Shown here piece after piece: positions 1-5,095 of a DNA stretch of 5,095 nucleotides. The stretch is from contig JABGWN010000136.1 in NCBI GenBank assembly GCA_018645535.1, forward strand, positions 1 through 5,095, given 5' to 3'. Positions within the stretch are counted from its first letter, which is position 1, and each line of letters begins with the position of its first letter. The notes under the pieces were generated by a model. It had not been told where the DNA came from, searched no databases, and worked only from the letters and a program-made list of their open reading frames with translations. This DNA comes from Methanobacteriota archaeon. GTDB taxonomy: Archaea; Thermoplasmatota; Poseidoniia; Poseidoniales; Poseidoniaceae. Both the position numbers and the translations under genes were made by a program.

Positions 1-365
1 GTTGATGGAGGAATGGAATTTGTTACTGAATGCAAACGATCTTTACATTCTGATAAAGAATCTGAAGAAAGGCATGCTTGTATCTGTTCAGAAATGAGTT
101 GAGATTCCAGGTAGTTGGAACTGTCGAGAGGTTCATCTGAGCGATAGAGTGAATAATTTGTGAACTTCAAGTCATTAAGTATCTCGAAATCATTGGTGTC
201 GATATTACCCCAACTGAGTGTTGTTGTTTCACTGTCAGAGTCGACGACTGCAGAGAAGTTTTTAGCTTCCAGATTTGGTCCTTCTACTTCATCTGCACTC
301 GCTGTATTGATGAGTGGTACGAGCAAAAGAAGAACAAGGAAAATTGAGATTGGTTGCTTTGACAT
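1..365 (-). CDS. Secreted protein with signal peptide and FnIII-like start (C-terminus beyond the left edge)
   Basis: An open frame runs from an ATG at 365 down to base 1 without a stop, giving 121 codons of an incomplete protein. Residues 1-24 form a clear Sec signal peptide: a short N-terminus with Lys3, a hydrophobic core (IFLVLLLLVPLI) and an ASA|D cleavage site after residue 24. The mature part begins acidic. It then shows TTTLSWGNID (47-56) and YSLYRSDEPL (71-80), which resemble the B and C strands of fibronectin type III domains (core Trp52, Tyr71/Tyr74). Two cysteines, C98 and C107, could form a disulfide. The protein is probably exported and surface-bound or extracellular. A weak AAGGGG at 372-377 lies 6 nt before the ATG. 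The gene is divergent from the TerB-like gene. The signal peptide is solid; the FnIII call is inferred from pattern only, and the function is unknown because most of the protein may be missing. Confidence 0.8.
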   Translation of the reverse strand, partial: MSKQPISIFLVLLLLVPLINTASADEVEGPNLEAKNFSAVVDSDSETTTLSWGNIDTNDFEILNDLKFTNYSLYRSDEPLDSSNYLESQLISEQIQACLSSDSLSECKDRLHSVTNSIPPS

Positions 366-464
366 AGTGAACCCCTTAACCTGACCTAAACGAACCAACC
401 TTATGTGAATTTTCCATCTAGCCTCAACCAAAATACTCATGAATGGCGGTTGTGAGGAGGGAGC
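366..464. promoter_or_regulatory. Divergent intergenic region, putative promoters of the secreted-protein and TerB-like genes
   Basis: This 99-nt gap separates two genes that point away from each other, so it should hold both promoters. The best TATA-like run is CCAAAATACTC at 428-438, reading GAGTATTTTGG on the minus strand. It is about 65-75 nt before the minus ATG and about 27-37 nt before the plus ATG. It is a poor match to the archaeal BRE/TATA consensus and could serve either direction. The gap is inferred to be regulatory from layout; the exact elements are uncertain. Confidence 0.3.
454..461 (+). promoter_or_regulatory. Ribosome binding site of the TerB-like gene
   Basis: GAGGAGGG complements the 3' end of archaeal 16S rRNA and lies 3-7 nt before the ATG at 465, depending on which part pairs. 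A TGA at 453-455 closes the same frame just upstream, so no earlier start is possible. Confidence 0.7.
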
Positions 465-887
465 ATGCTTCACGACATCGTCCACCAAATGGAACCGTCT
501 GAACGATTCCAATATGTTCAACTTCTTGGCTATCTCGCAAGCGTTGACAACAGTATTTCTAAACCTGAAATGGCTTTTTTCGAACAACGTCTCGGAGCAA
601 CACTGCTTTCTCCTGAGCGAAAAGAACAACTCAGAAAGAAAATGAGTTCAAACCTCAATCTCGACAAGCATCTCGCTACAATGAATCCTCGTTCGATCAA
701 ACTTGCTCTAAGAGACATATGCTTGATGACAATGGCTGACCGTGAAGTCGAAGAATCAGAACGTAAGGTTCTGCTAAAGGTTGCTGCCGCAGCTGGTCTT
801 ACAGACAAACATGTTGATGCGTTGCTTCAATGGACCATCAAAGGATTCCACTGGATGCAAGAAGGCTACAATGCTCTTGACATCTGA
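465..887 (+). CDS. TerB-like (tellurite-resistance TerB superfamily) all-helical protein
   Basis: A 140-residue, apparently soluble protein with no signal peptide or membrane segment. It is predicted to be almost entirely helical. Two matching acidic motifs, D28-N-S-I31-S-K-P-E35 and D92-R-E-V95-E-E-S-E99, share the pattern D-x-x-(I/V)-x-x-x-E and each sits before a hydrophobic helix (AFFEQRL; KVLLKVAAAAGL). This internal duplication is the hallmark of TerB/TerB-like domains, where the acidic residues can bind a divalent metal. TerB-like domains occur in membrane-associated stress or phage-resistance systems and in many orphan proteins. No TerC, TerD or other ter gene is visible, so tellurite resistance should not be assumed. 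The start is fixed by an in-frame stop 9 nt upstream and a strong SD. Its 3' end faces aCPSF1 with a 15-nt gap. The fold call is moderately sure; the biological role is unknown. Confidence 0.75.
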   Translation: MLHDIVHQMEPSERFQYVQLLGYLASVDNSISKPEMAFFEQRLGATLLSPERKEQLRKKMSSNLNLDKHLATMNPRSIKLALRDICLMTMADREVEESERKVLLKVAAAAGLTDKHVDALLQWTIKGFHWMQEGYNALDI

Positions 888-902
888 AGAAGAAAACCGC
901 CT
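888..902 (-). terminator. U-rich tract at the 3' end of aCPSF1 (putative terminator)
   Basis: Read on the minus strand, the 15-nt gap after the aCPSF1 stop continues into a pyrimidine-rich run (GGTTTTCTTCTTCAG, about 883-897) that overlaps the last codons of the convergent TerB-like gene. No stem-loop is evident. Archaeal termination uses U-rich tracts, assisted by FttA/aCPSF1 itself, so this is a reasonable but unproven termination site. Confidence 0.35.
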
Positions 903-2807
903 TCAAAGAAGTCGAACCGTTTCAAGATTCTTTGGAGCATAGGTTCGACATCGATACTTATCTCTCAACTCTTTTCCAAGTTCACTGCACTTGTAGTAAT
1001 CTCCGTGATGGCAGATAATGTTACGAGGCTTAGGATTCATAGAATCAACGAAAGCAAGCAATTGACGACGGTCAGAATGCCCACTGAATCCATCGATCGT
1101 AGCCATTTCACAACCAACCTTGACGATTTCAGTACGACCATCAATGATCATAGGAACTTCTCCAAATCCTTTCTGTAGACGGCGACCCAAGGTTCCTTCT
1201 GCTTGATACCCTACAAAGCAGAGTGAGTTTCTCTCTTCATGGGCCCAGTTTTGGAAGTAGTTCATGACAGGACCACCATTGAGCATACCAGATGTTGCAA
1301 GAACGATACATGGACTCGTATCCATAACGATGCTTTCTCTTCGTTGTGCTCCTTCGACAGTTCTGAACCAAGGGCTTGTGAATGGATTTTCTCCATCATC
1401 CTGCTGCAATGATTTCCTTAGAGCTGCTGTGAGGTAATTTGGGTGACTTGCGTGAATTGCTGTAGCCTCTTGAATCATACCATCGAGCCAAACAGGAACT
1501 GGTTTGACGGCACCTGAACGGAAGAGATCATCGATTGCAATCATAACTTCTTGAGAACGACCAACAGCGAAAACAGGACAAATCAGTTTACCGTTTCTTT
1601 GTAAGGTACGTGTGACAATATCTTGGAGTTCTTGGTTTGCTTCTTCACGAGATGGTTGGTAATCGCCAGCAGCACCGTATGTGGATTCAATGACAAGTGT
1701 TTCACAGCGAGGGAAACGAGTGTTAGCAGCGTCAAAGAGCCAAGACTTCTCGAACTTCTGATCGCCAGAGAAGACAATGTTATGCTTTCCATCAGCAATG
1801 TTGAGATGGACTGCTGAAGAACCAAGAATGTGACCTGCGTTAGAGAAGGTCATCTTCACATCCGGTGCAATATCGGTGGTTTGATTCCAATCCACATCGA
1901 CAACGTGGCGCATGCACATGCGAATGTCTTCCATATCGTAAGGAGCACGCTTACCTTCTGATCCACCGACTTTCAGATAATCCGTTTGCAGAAGCAACAT
2001 CAGATCACGAGTTGGAGGAGTACAGAAGACAGGGCCTCGATATCCATACTTGAACAAAACAGGAAGCATTCCAGCGTGGTCCAAGTGAGCGTGAGTCAAA
2101 ACAACTGCATCGATTTGTTCCAATGGGAGGGCTTCTGGTGCAGTGAAGTATGGCATAGGGTCAGTATCGGATGCGATGTTAACTCCTACATCGATCATAA
2201 TTCTTGATTCATTGGTGGTTACAAAGTGACAAGCACGTCCAACTTCCTGATAGGAACCAAGAGCAGTAACACGAGCCCAAGTTGAACCAGGTCGCTTTGG
2301 TCTGTGAATATTCAAACCGAAGTTTCTAAGCAACTTTCTTCGCTCTTCAGCGTTTGCTTCACGGTATCCTCGGATATCACGAACTGTTTTTGAGATGATT
2401 GGAGGAGTTCGCTCAACGGAGACTTCCCATCCTGTCTTGATTCGTATTTCTCTGGCAATTGCGCCTCTTCTACCGACTGCTTCTGATGGATTTTTACATT
2501 GTATGATGACTTTCCAAAGGCAAGGATCGAAGAATAATTCAGAGACATCCGCTGTTTCGGGTACAAGTTCATTGATGACTGCAGTTGTCGCTTCCTTATC
2601 TAAAACAATTTCAGCATTCGGGCGCATAACGACTCGACGCTTGATTTTCTTCGAGATTTTTCCAGCAAGTCCTTCAGAACCTACGAACTTGTCAATTTCA
2701 CTTGTGAATATGGCAATATCGCCTGCTTCTAAATCGGCTTTGTACTCGACATCACGAGGTACAATCTTACTTATCTCATCTTTGATTTCCTTGAAGGTTA
2801 ATCGCAT
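903..2807 (-). CDS. aCPSF1: aCPSF1 / FttA: KH-domain beta-CASP ribonuclease and transcription termination factor
   Basis: A full-length 634-residue archaeal homologue of eukaryotic CPSF73. Residues 1-~70 form the N-terminal KH-like region. A second KH segment around 92-135 carries GRRG at 112-115, followed by the linker RTPP. The metallo-beta-lactamase core has motif 1 D206, motif 2 HAHLDH 239-244, motif 3 H326 and motif 4 D349. The beta-CASP insert follows with motif A E374 (VIESTYG), motif B H577 (GFSGHSD) and motif C H601 (HHGD). All zinc-binding and catalytic positions are present, so it should be an active zinc-dependent RNase. In archaea this family (FttA) cleaves nascent RNA at U-rich sites behind RNA polymerase, giving factor-dependent termination and 3'-end formation. 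Start ATG 2807 has AGGAG 8 nt upstream. The gene lies 78 nt downstream of psmB on the same strand and is probably co-transcribed, an order I recall from methanogens. RNase J is unlikely because of the KH region. Confidence 0.97.
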   Translation of the reverse strand: MRLTFKEIKDEISKIVPRDVEYKADLEAGDIAIFTSEIDKFVGSEGLAGKISKKIKRRVVMRPNAEIVLDKEATTAVINELVPETADVSELFFDPCLWKVIIQCKNPSEAVGRRGAIAREIRIKTGWEVSVERTPPIISKTVRDIRGYREANAEERRKLLRNFGLNIHRPKRPGSTWARVTALGSYQEVGRACHFVTTNESRIMIDVGVNIASDTDPMPYFTAPEALPLEQIDAVVLTHAHLDHAGMLPVLFKYGYRGPVFCTPPTRDLMLLLQTDYLKVGGSEGKRAPYDMEDIRMCMRHVVDVDWNQTTDIAPDVKMTFSNAGHILGSSAVHLNIADGKHNIVFSGDQKFEKSWLFDAANTRFPRCETLVIESTYGAAGDYQPSREEANQELQDIVTRTLQRNGKLICPVFAVGRSQEVMIAIDDLFRSGAVKPVPVWLDGMIQEATAIHASHPNYLTAALRKSLQQDDGENPFTSPWFRTVEGAQRRESIVMDTSPCIVLATSGMLNGGPVMNYFQNWAHEERNSLCFVGYQAEGTLGRRLQKGFGEVPMIIDGRTEIVKVGCEMATIDGFSGHSDRRQLLAFVDSMNPKPRNIICHHGDYYKCSELGKELRDKYRCRTYAPKNLETVRLL

Positions 2808-2815
2808 AATTACAT

Positions 2816-2820
2816 CTCCT
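2816..2820 (-). promoter_or_regulatory. Ribosome binding site of aCPSF1
   Basis: The minus strand reads GGTAGGAGATGTAATT directly before the ATG at 2807. The AGGAG core at 2816-2820 leaves an 8-nt spacer, which supports this start codon. Confidence 0.75.
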
Positions 2821-2829
2821 ACCGCAACT

Positions 2830-2839
2830 TAGCATGCTA
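2830..2839. repeat. 10-bp perfect palindrome TAGCATGCTA in the psmB-aCPSF1 gap
   Basis: The sequence TAGCATGCTA is fully self-complementary and lies 22 nt upstream of the aCPSF1 start codon, just before its ribosome binding site. A second, weaker inverted repeat (CATAG 2848-2852, CTATG 2861-2865, loop 8) lies beside it. It could be a protein-binding site or chance. The 8-bp core AGCATGCT also occurs at 462-469, over the start codon of the TerB-like gene. Confidence 0.3.
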
Positions 2840-2885
2840 CGCATATCCATAGGAATACGGCTATGCCGCGGGAGTATGAATGACT

Positions 2886-3512
2886 TCACTTCTTCTTTAG
2901 AAGAGAATCAATTTCGGATTGCTCGACTGGGACGTAACCGTCCTTTGCCGTAATGACTGCCAAGTCCATTCCGTTTCCGGATGCTGCGTCTCTTTGGCCA
3001 GAGGCACTTAGAGCACGAGCAGCAAGACGAACTGTATCTGCACGATTCATTCCCTCAGAGAATCCATCTTCAAGAACACCATACATGTAAGGGGAACCTG
3101 AACCAGTTGCACAGTAGACATCAGGAATTGAGCCACCAGCGGAATCGATTGAGTAGACGTGAGAACCATCTGCGTCAACACCTACGATGAGGAGTTGAAC
3201 CCAGTGAGGGCGTCCAGAGAGGAGGTTTGCTGTGAATGTAGCAGCACCCTTTACGGTCATGTTTTGTCCTCTTCGAAGTTGATAAAGCGAAACTTCAGCA
3301 GCGAGAGTACGGGAGAGTGATTGTGCGTGGCCAACAAGACCTGCAGTTGTTAGGGCTAGATTGTCACCAATCTTGAAGAGCTTCTGTACGCTTTTATTTG
3401 CGATAAAGTGGCCCATAGTTGCTCTGTGATCGGCACCAACAACGACACCTCCGTTGAAGGTAATCCCTACTGTGCTTGTTCCAGTTTTCAATACACCATC
3501 TTGTGCTTCCAT
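2886..3512 (-). CDS. psmB: 20S proteasome beta subunit (Ntn-hydrolase, Thr1 nucleophile)
   Basis: A 208-residue protein, close to the 211 residues of the Thermoplasma subunit. It makes the catalytic inner rings of the archaeal 20S proteasome, which degrades unfolded proteins fed by PAN or Cdc48-type ATPases in the cytosol. An 11-residue propeptide (MEAQDGVLKTG) ends in Gly, and self-cleavage would expose Thr12 as Thr1 of TSTVGITF. In mature numbering the catalytic set is intact: Thr1, Asp17 (GADHRATM), Arg19, Lys33 (QKLFKIG), Ser129 in GSGSP, and Asp166/Ser169 in RDAASG. Residue 45, which lines the S1 pocket, is Thr. I chose ATG 3512 because AGGTGA stands 5 nt upstream. A GTG at 3563 would add 17 residues but has no comparable site and makes an unusually long propeptide. 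No alpha-subunit gene is in the window. psmB heads the probable transcription unit with aCPSF1. Confidence 0.96.
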   Translation of the reverse strand: MEAQDGVLKTGTSTVGITFNGGVVVGADHRATMGHFIANKSVQKLFKIGDNLALTTAGLVGHAQSLSRTLAAEVSLYQLRRGQNMTVKGAATFTANLLSGRPHWVQLLIVGVDADGSHVYSIDSAGGSIPDVYCATGSGSPYMYGVLEDGFSEGMNRADTVRLAARALSASGQRDAASGNGMDLAVITAKDGYVPVEQSEIDSLLKKK

Positions 3513-3661
3513 GTTTTTCACCTGATTGCCACCCCATATGAACCGCGGGGTCTGCAATCTCACCCTGCCACAGGCCCCTTATCAACTCGCCGTTTAGAAA
3601 GCATCATTTTTCATCATCAACAAAGAAAGCCTTCTTGTGCCACCGCACTTAGCGCTGTCAT
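3513..3661. promoter_or_regulatory. Divergent intergenic region between psmB and the sepF-like gene
   Basis: A 149-nt gap between divergent genes, so it should carry promoters for both units. The best TATA-like element is TTTAGAAA at 3593-3600 (TTTCTAAA on the other strand). It is 62 nt before the sepF ATG and 81 nt before the psmB ATG. An A/T-rich run (CATCATTTTTCATCATC) follows at 3602-3618. The element matches the TATA consensus only loosely. No riboswitch or stable hairpin was recognised. Confidence 0.3.
3518..3523 (-). promoter_or_regulatory. Ribosome binding site that fixes the psmB start
   Basis: The minus strand reads AGGTGAAAAACATG. AGGTGA is a canonical archaeal Shine-Dalgarno core with a 5-nt spacer to the ATG at 3512. 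It supports that start over the in-frame GTG at 3563. Confidence 0.75.
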
Positions 3662-4225
3662 ATGGCAAGGAAACGCCCCTCAGAACCGGATGAAGGGCAG
3701 TTCTCACTTGATGATTTCATGAATCAAGAACCTGCAAGTTCTGATAGCGTACCGGATATGATCGATTTATCCGAAGAGCCTCAGCAACCTGTAGCCAAAC
3801 CACTGCGCACCTTCTCAATGCCAGGCCGTGCCGAGAGTGTAGTTGACGAACCTACACCTCCTCCTAGTTCAGGACTCTTTCACAACCTTGGAAAGCGATT
3901 CCCAAATCCGCCAATTCCGATGAATGATGGAGGCATGGTCCTTCATCGTGCAACTTTAATCGATATGACCGGAGTCGATACCCTACTCGACTGGGTTTCA
4001 GACGGACATGCTGCATTGGTCGAAATGGCACGACTCATGAACAGACAACAAGAAGTCACCAACGTACTAGCACGCCTCCATCTCTTCGTTGAAAGCGACA
4101 TGGGTGGACAAATTGTTCAAATCACAGAAACGAGAATCATGCTTTTACCCCCTGGATGTGTTGGACTCAATGGACTTGAGGATGAAGCATTCAATGATGA
4201 AGCAGAACGACTTGGAGGACTCTGA
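3662..4225 (+). CDS. sepF: SepF-like cell-division protein (DUF552 family) with long disordered N-terminus
   Basis: A 187-residue protein in two parts. Residues 1-~90 are rich in Pro, Ser, Glu and Asp and are probably disordered. Residues ~92-168 match the archaeal SepF pattern: a first strand VLHRATLIDM, a helix with GVDTLLDWVSDG, a strand AALVEMARL, a helix around 130-142, then GGQIVQITETRIMLLPPG (148-165), equivalent to the GGDI...LVTPPG ending of the family. SepF dimerises, binds the FtsZ C-terminus and anchors the division ring to the membrane. The usual N-terminal amphipathic helix is not evident. A short amphipathic run, GLFHNLGKRF (71-80), lies instead just before the domain. An in-frame TAG at 3650-3652 fixes ATG 3662 as the first start. 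No SD is visible, so initiation may be SD-independent. It is coupled to the ZPR1 gene by TGATG. The family call is pattern-based and fairly secure. Confidence 0.8.
   Translation: MARKRPSEPDEGQFSLDDFMNQEPASSDSVPDMIDLSEEPQQPVAKPLRTFSMPGRAESVVDEPTPPPSSGLFHNLGKRFPNPPIPMNDGGMVLHRATLIDMTGVDTLLDWVSDGHAALVEMARLMNRQQEVTNVLARLHLFVESDMGGQIVQITETRIMLLPPGCVGLNGLEDEAFNDEAERLGGL
4214..4218 (+). promoter_or_regulatory. Ribosome binding site of the ZPR1 gene, inside the sepF coding end
   Basis: GGAGG lies 6 nt before the ATG at 4225, within the last codons of the upstream gene, whose TGA (4223-4225) shares its A with the ATG. This arrangement indicates translational coupling of the two genes. Confidence 0.8.
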
Positions 4226-4809
4226 TGGAAGAACAAGCAATCGAGATGCCTTGCCCCATGTGCCAAGAAGAAGGTCAACTTGGTATGATGGCTCATGTTG
4301 ATGAGATTCCATATTTCGGTGAACACACCCAAGTGACGGTTCTTTGTCATGCATGTGGATGGAGGCAAACAGATTTCATACCCGCAGAAGGAAGGAAACC
4401 TGGTGGATGGAACTTTGAAATCGCATGTGAGAAAGATCTCAACGCTCGAGTCATTCGGTCTTCGTCATGCACAGTGTCCATACCTGAACTCGATCTTGAA
4501 GTCAATCCAGGCGGTAATGCAACTGGCTATGTAACAAACATGGAAGGGTTACTCAATCGTTTCATCAAGATTGTTGAAATGGTCATGAAAGATCTAGAGG
4601 ATAACGAGGAAGAGAACTTGAAAACTCTACAGCACATGCTTAACCGACTCCAAAAAGCAGGTCTGGAAGGTGATGGCCTCCATATTGAACTCCTTGATCC
4701 ACACGGATTATCCCAAATCCTCCATCCAGATGCAGTCGATCGTGATTTAACTTCAGAAGAATTAACTCGCTTGCCTGTTGGACCAGACCCAGCAGTTTTC
4801 TCAAAGTGA
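4225..4809 (+). CDS. zpr1: ZPR1-type zinc-finger protein
   Basis: A 194-residue single-module ZPR1 protein. The zinc ribbon is formed by C10-P-M-C13 and C41-H-A-C44-G-W-R, with the family's IPYFGEH between them (28-34). The following beta-domain holds the ZPR1 signature SIPELDLEVNPGG (85-97) and TNMEGLL (104-110). A helical region rich in acidic residues follows (~111-146), then a short tail. Eukaryotic ZPR1 has two such modules and acts with elongation factor 1A as a biogenesis or chaperone factor. Archaeal proteins have one module, and a similar link to aEF1A is inferred only from homology. All four zinc ligands are present and the length is normal for archaea. It is the second gene of the unit with the SepF-like protein (1-nt overlap). 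Its last 9 nt overlap the convergent trpS end. Product identity is confident; cellular role is not. Confidence 0.92.
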   Translation: MEEQAIEMPCPMCQEEGQLGMMAHVDEIPYFGEHTQVTVLCHACGWRQTDFIPAEGRKPGGWNFEIACEKDLNARVIRSSSCTVSIPELDLEVNPGGNATGYVTNMEGLLNRFIKIVEMVMKDLEDNEEENLKTLQHMLNRLQKAGLEGDGLHIELLDPHGLSQILHPDAVDRDLTSEELTRLPVGPDPAVFSK

Positions 4810-5095
4810 GTTCGTATCGAAGAACTCATCTACGAGATGGGCTGTTTCATCTTTCTTCTCTTGATGGTTTGAAAGCCATTCAGTAGCACGGTCTATACAA
4901 AGTTGCTTCATCTCTCCAGCAAGGAGAGCACCCGATCGATATTGCTGATTTATTTCTTGAAGATAATCATCATCGTCTTCAAAGAAATACATCATGTACT
5001 GATAAGAAACATCGATATCTGGATTGCCACCTAATCTTCGATGCTCTTCAATAGTGGGTTGACCACCTGAGAAAGCCCGCTTGATTTTCTTCTCA
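4801..5095 (-). CDS. trpS: Tryptophanyl-tRNA synthetase, C-terminal 97 residues (N-terminus beyond the right edge)
   Basis: The frame is open from the right edge to a TGA at 4801-4803. It begins EKKIKRAFSGGQPTIEEHRR, continues with LGGNPDIDVSYQY and an acidic FFEDDDD stretch, and then reads YRSGALLAGEMKQ and SNHQEKK. This is the segment after the KMSKS loop in archaeal/eukaryal-type TrpRS, where KIK-AF-(S/T)GG-(Q/R)PT, GG-P and FFxEDD mark the tRNA-binding helical domain, and -HQ-(E/R)(R/K)(K/R) ends the protein. TrpRS charges tRNA-Trp with tryptophan in the cytosol. The Rossmann catalytic core, HIGH and KMSKS motifs lie outside the window and cannot be checked. An in-frame Met at 4995 is internal and should not be taken as the start. 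The gene is convergent with the ZPR1 gene and overlaps it by 9 nt. I consider the identification secure. Confidence 0.9.
   Translation of the reverse strand, partial: EKKIKRAFSGGQPTIEEHRRLGGNPDIDVSYQYMMYFFEDDDDYLQEINQQYRSGALLAGEMKQLCIDRATEWLSNHQEKKDETAHLVDEFFDTNSL

Noticed and set aside
160..384. Plus-strand open frame of 74 codons
   Set aside because: It is antisense to the signal-peptide gene on the minus strand, whose translation has a convincing signal sequence and domain-like pattern; the plus translation shows nothing recognisable.
530..808. Minus-strand open frame of 92 codons inside the TerB-like gene
   Set aside because: Antisense shadow: Arg/Ser-rich low-complexity translation with no ribosome binding site, while the plus frame has a strong SD and a TerB-like pattern.
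465..887. Tellurite-resistance determinant
   Set aside because: Only a TerB-like fold is suggested; no other ter genes are present and stand-alone TerB-like domains have varied or unknown roles.
2395..2832. Plus-strand open frame of 145 codons opposite the aCPSF1 N-terminus
   Set aside because: It is entirely antisense to the conserved KH region of aCPSF1 and gives a Ser/Thr-rich shadow translation without motifs.
2848..2865. Short hairpin CATAG/CTATG as a terminator after psmB
   Set aside because: The stem is only 5 bp with an 8-nt loop and no U-tract follows, so it cannot be called an intrinsic terminator.
4527..4829. Minus-strand open frame of 100 codons opposite the ZPR1 gene
   Set aside because: Overlaps the conserved ZPR1 signature in antisense and also collides with the trpS end; the translation is Ser/Arg-rich shadow sequence.
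1..5095. CRISPR arrays, insertion sequences, tRNA/rRNA genes, defence or secondary-metabolite clusters
   Set aside because: No regularly spaced repeats, transposase motifs, terminal inverted repeats, cloverleaf-like sequences or such gene families were seen; the window is filled with conserved housekeeping genes.

Overview
This window looks like a chromosomal housekeeping segment from an archaeon, most likely a euryarchaeon of the marine Poseidoniales (Marine Group II) type. The archaeal assignment is firm. It rests on a Thermoplasma-like single-chain proteasome beta subunit, an archaeal CPSF-type beta-CASP nuclease with N-terminal KH region, a single-module ZPR1 zinc-finger protein, an archaeal-type SepF, an archaeal/eukaryal-type TrpRS tail and GGAGG/GGTGA ribosome binding sites. 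The narrower placement is inference from overall style: a secreted FnIII-like protein with a YxLYRSD strand, and base composition in the mid-40s % GC by eye.

Layout from left to right: (1) the start of a secreted protein on the minus strand, cut off by the left edge (1-365); (2) a ~100-nt divergent gap, then a small TerB-like protein on plus (465-887); (3) convergent to it with a 15-nt gap, a minus-strand pair, psmB (2886-3512) followed by aCPSF1/FttA (903-2807); (4) a ~150-nt divergent gap, then a plus-strand operon of a SepF-like protein (3662-4225) and a ZPR1 protein (4225-4809), joined by a TGATG stop/start overlap; (5) the C-terminal end of tryptophanyl-tRNA synthetase on minus (4801-5095), overlapping the ZPR1 gene tail-to-tail by 9 nt and running off the right edge.

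Functionally, the window groups core information and protein-quality functions: proteolysis (20S proteasome), 3'-end formation and transcription termination (aCPSF1), cell division (SepF, partner of FtsZ), a translation-factor-associated zinc protein (ZPR1) and aminoacylation (TrpRS). Genes are tightly packed and coding covers more than 90% of the window. No gene-free stretch reaches 300 bases. I see no tRNA or rRNA gene, CRISPR array, insertion sequence, prophage or other mobile element.

I do not see an undescribed multi-gene system. The points most worth a second look are the architecture of the SepF-like protein (its only obvious amphipathic segment is internal, after a long low-complexity leader), its coupling to ZPR1, the orphan TerB-like protein with a duplicated acidic motif, and the near-absence of space for termination at both convergent gene pairs.
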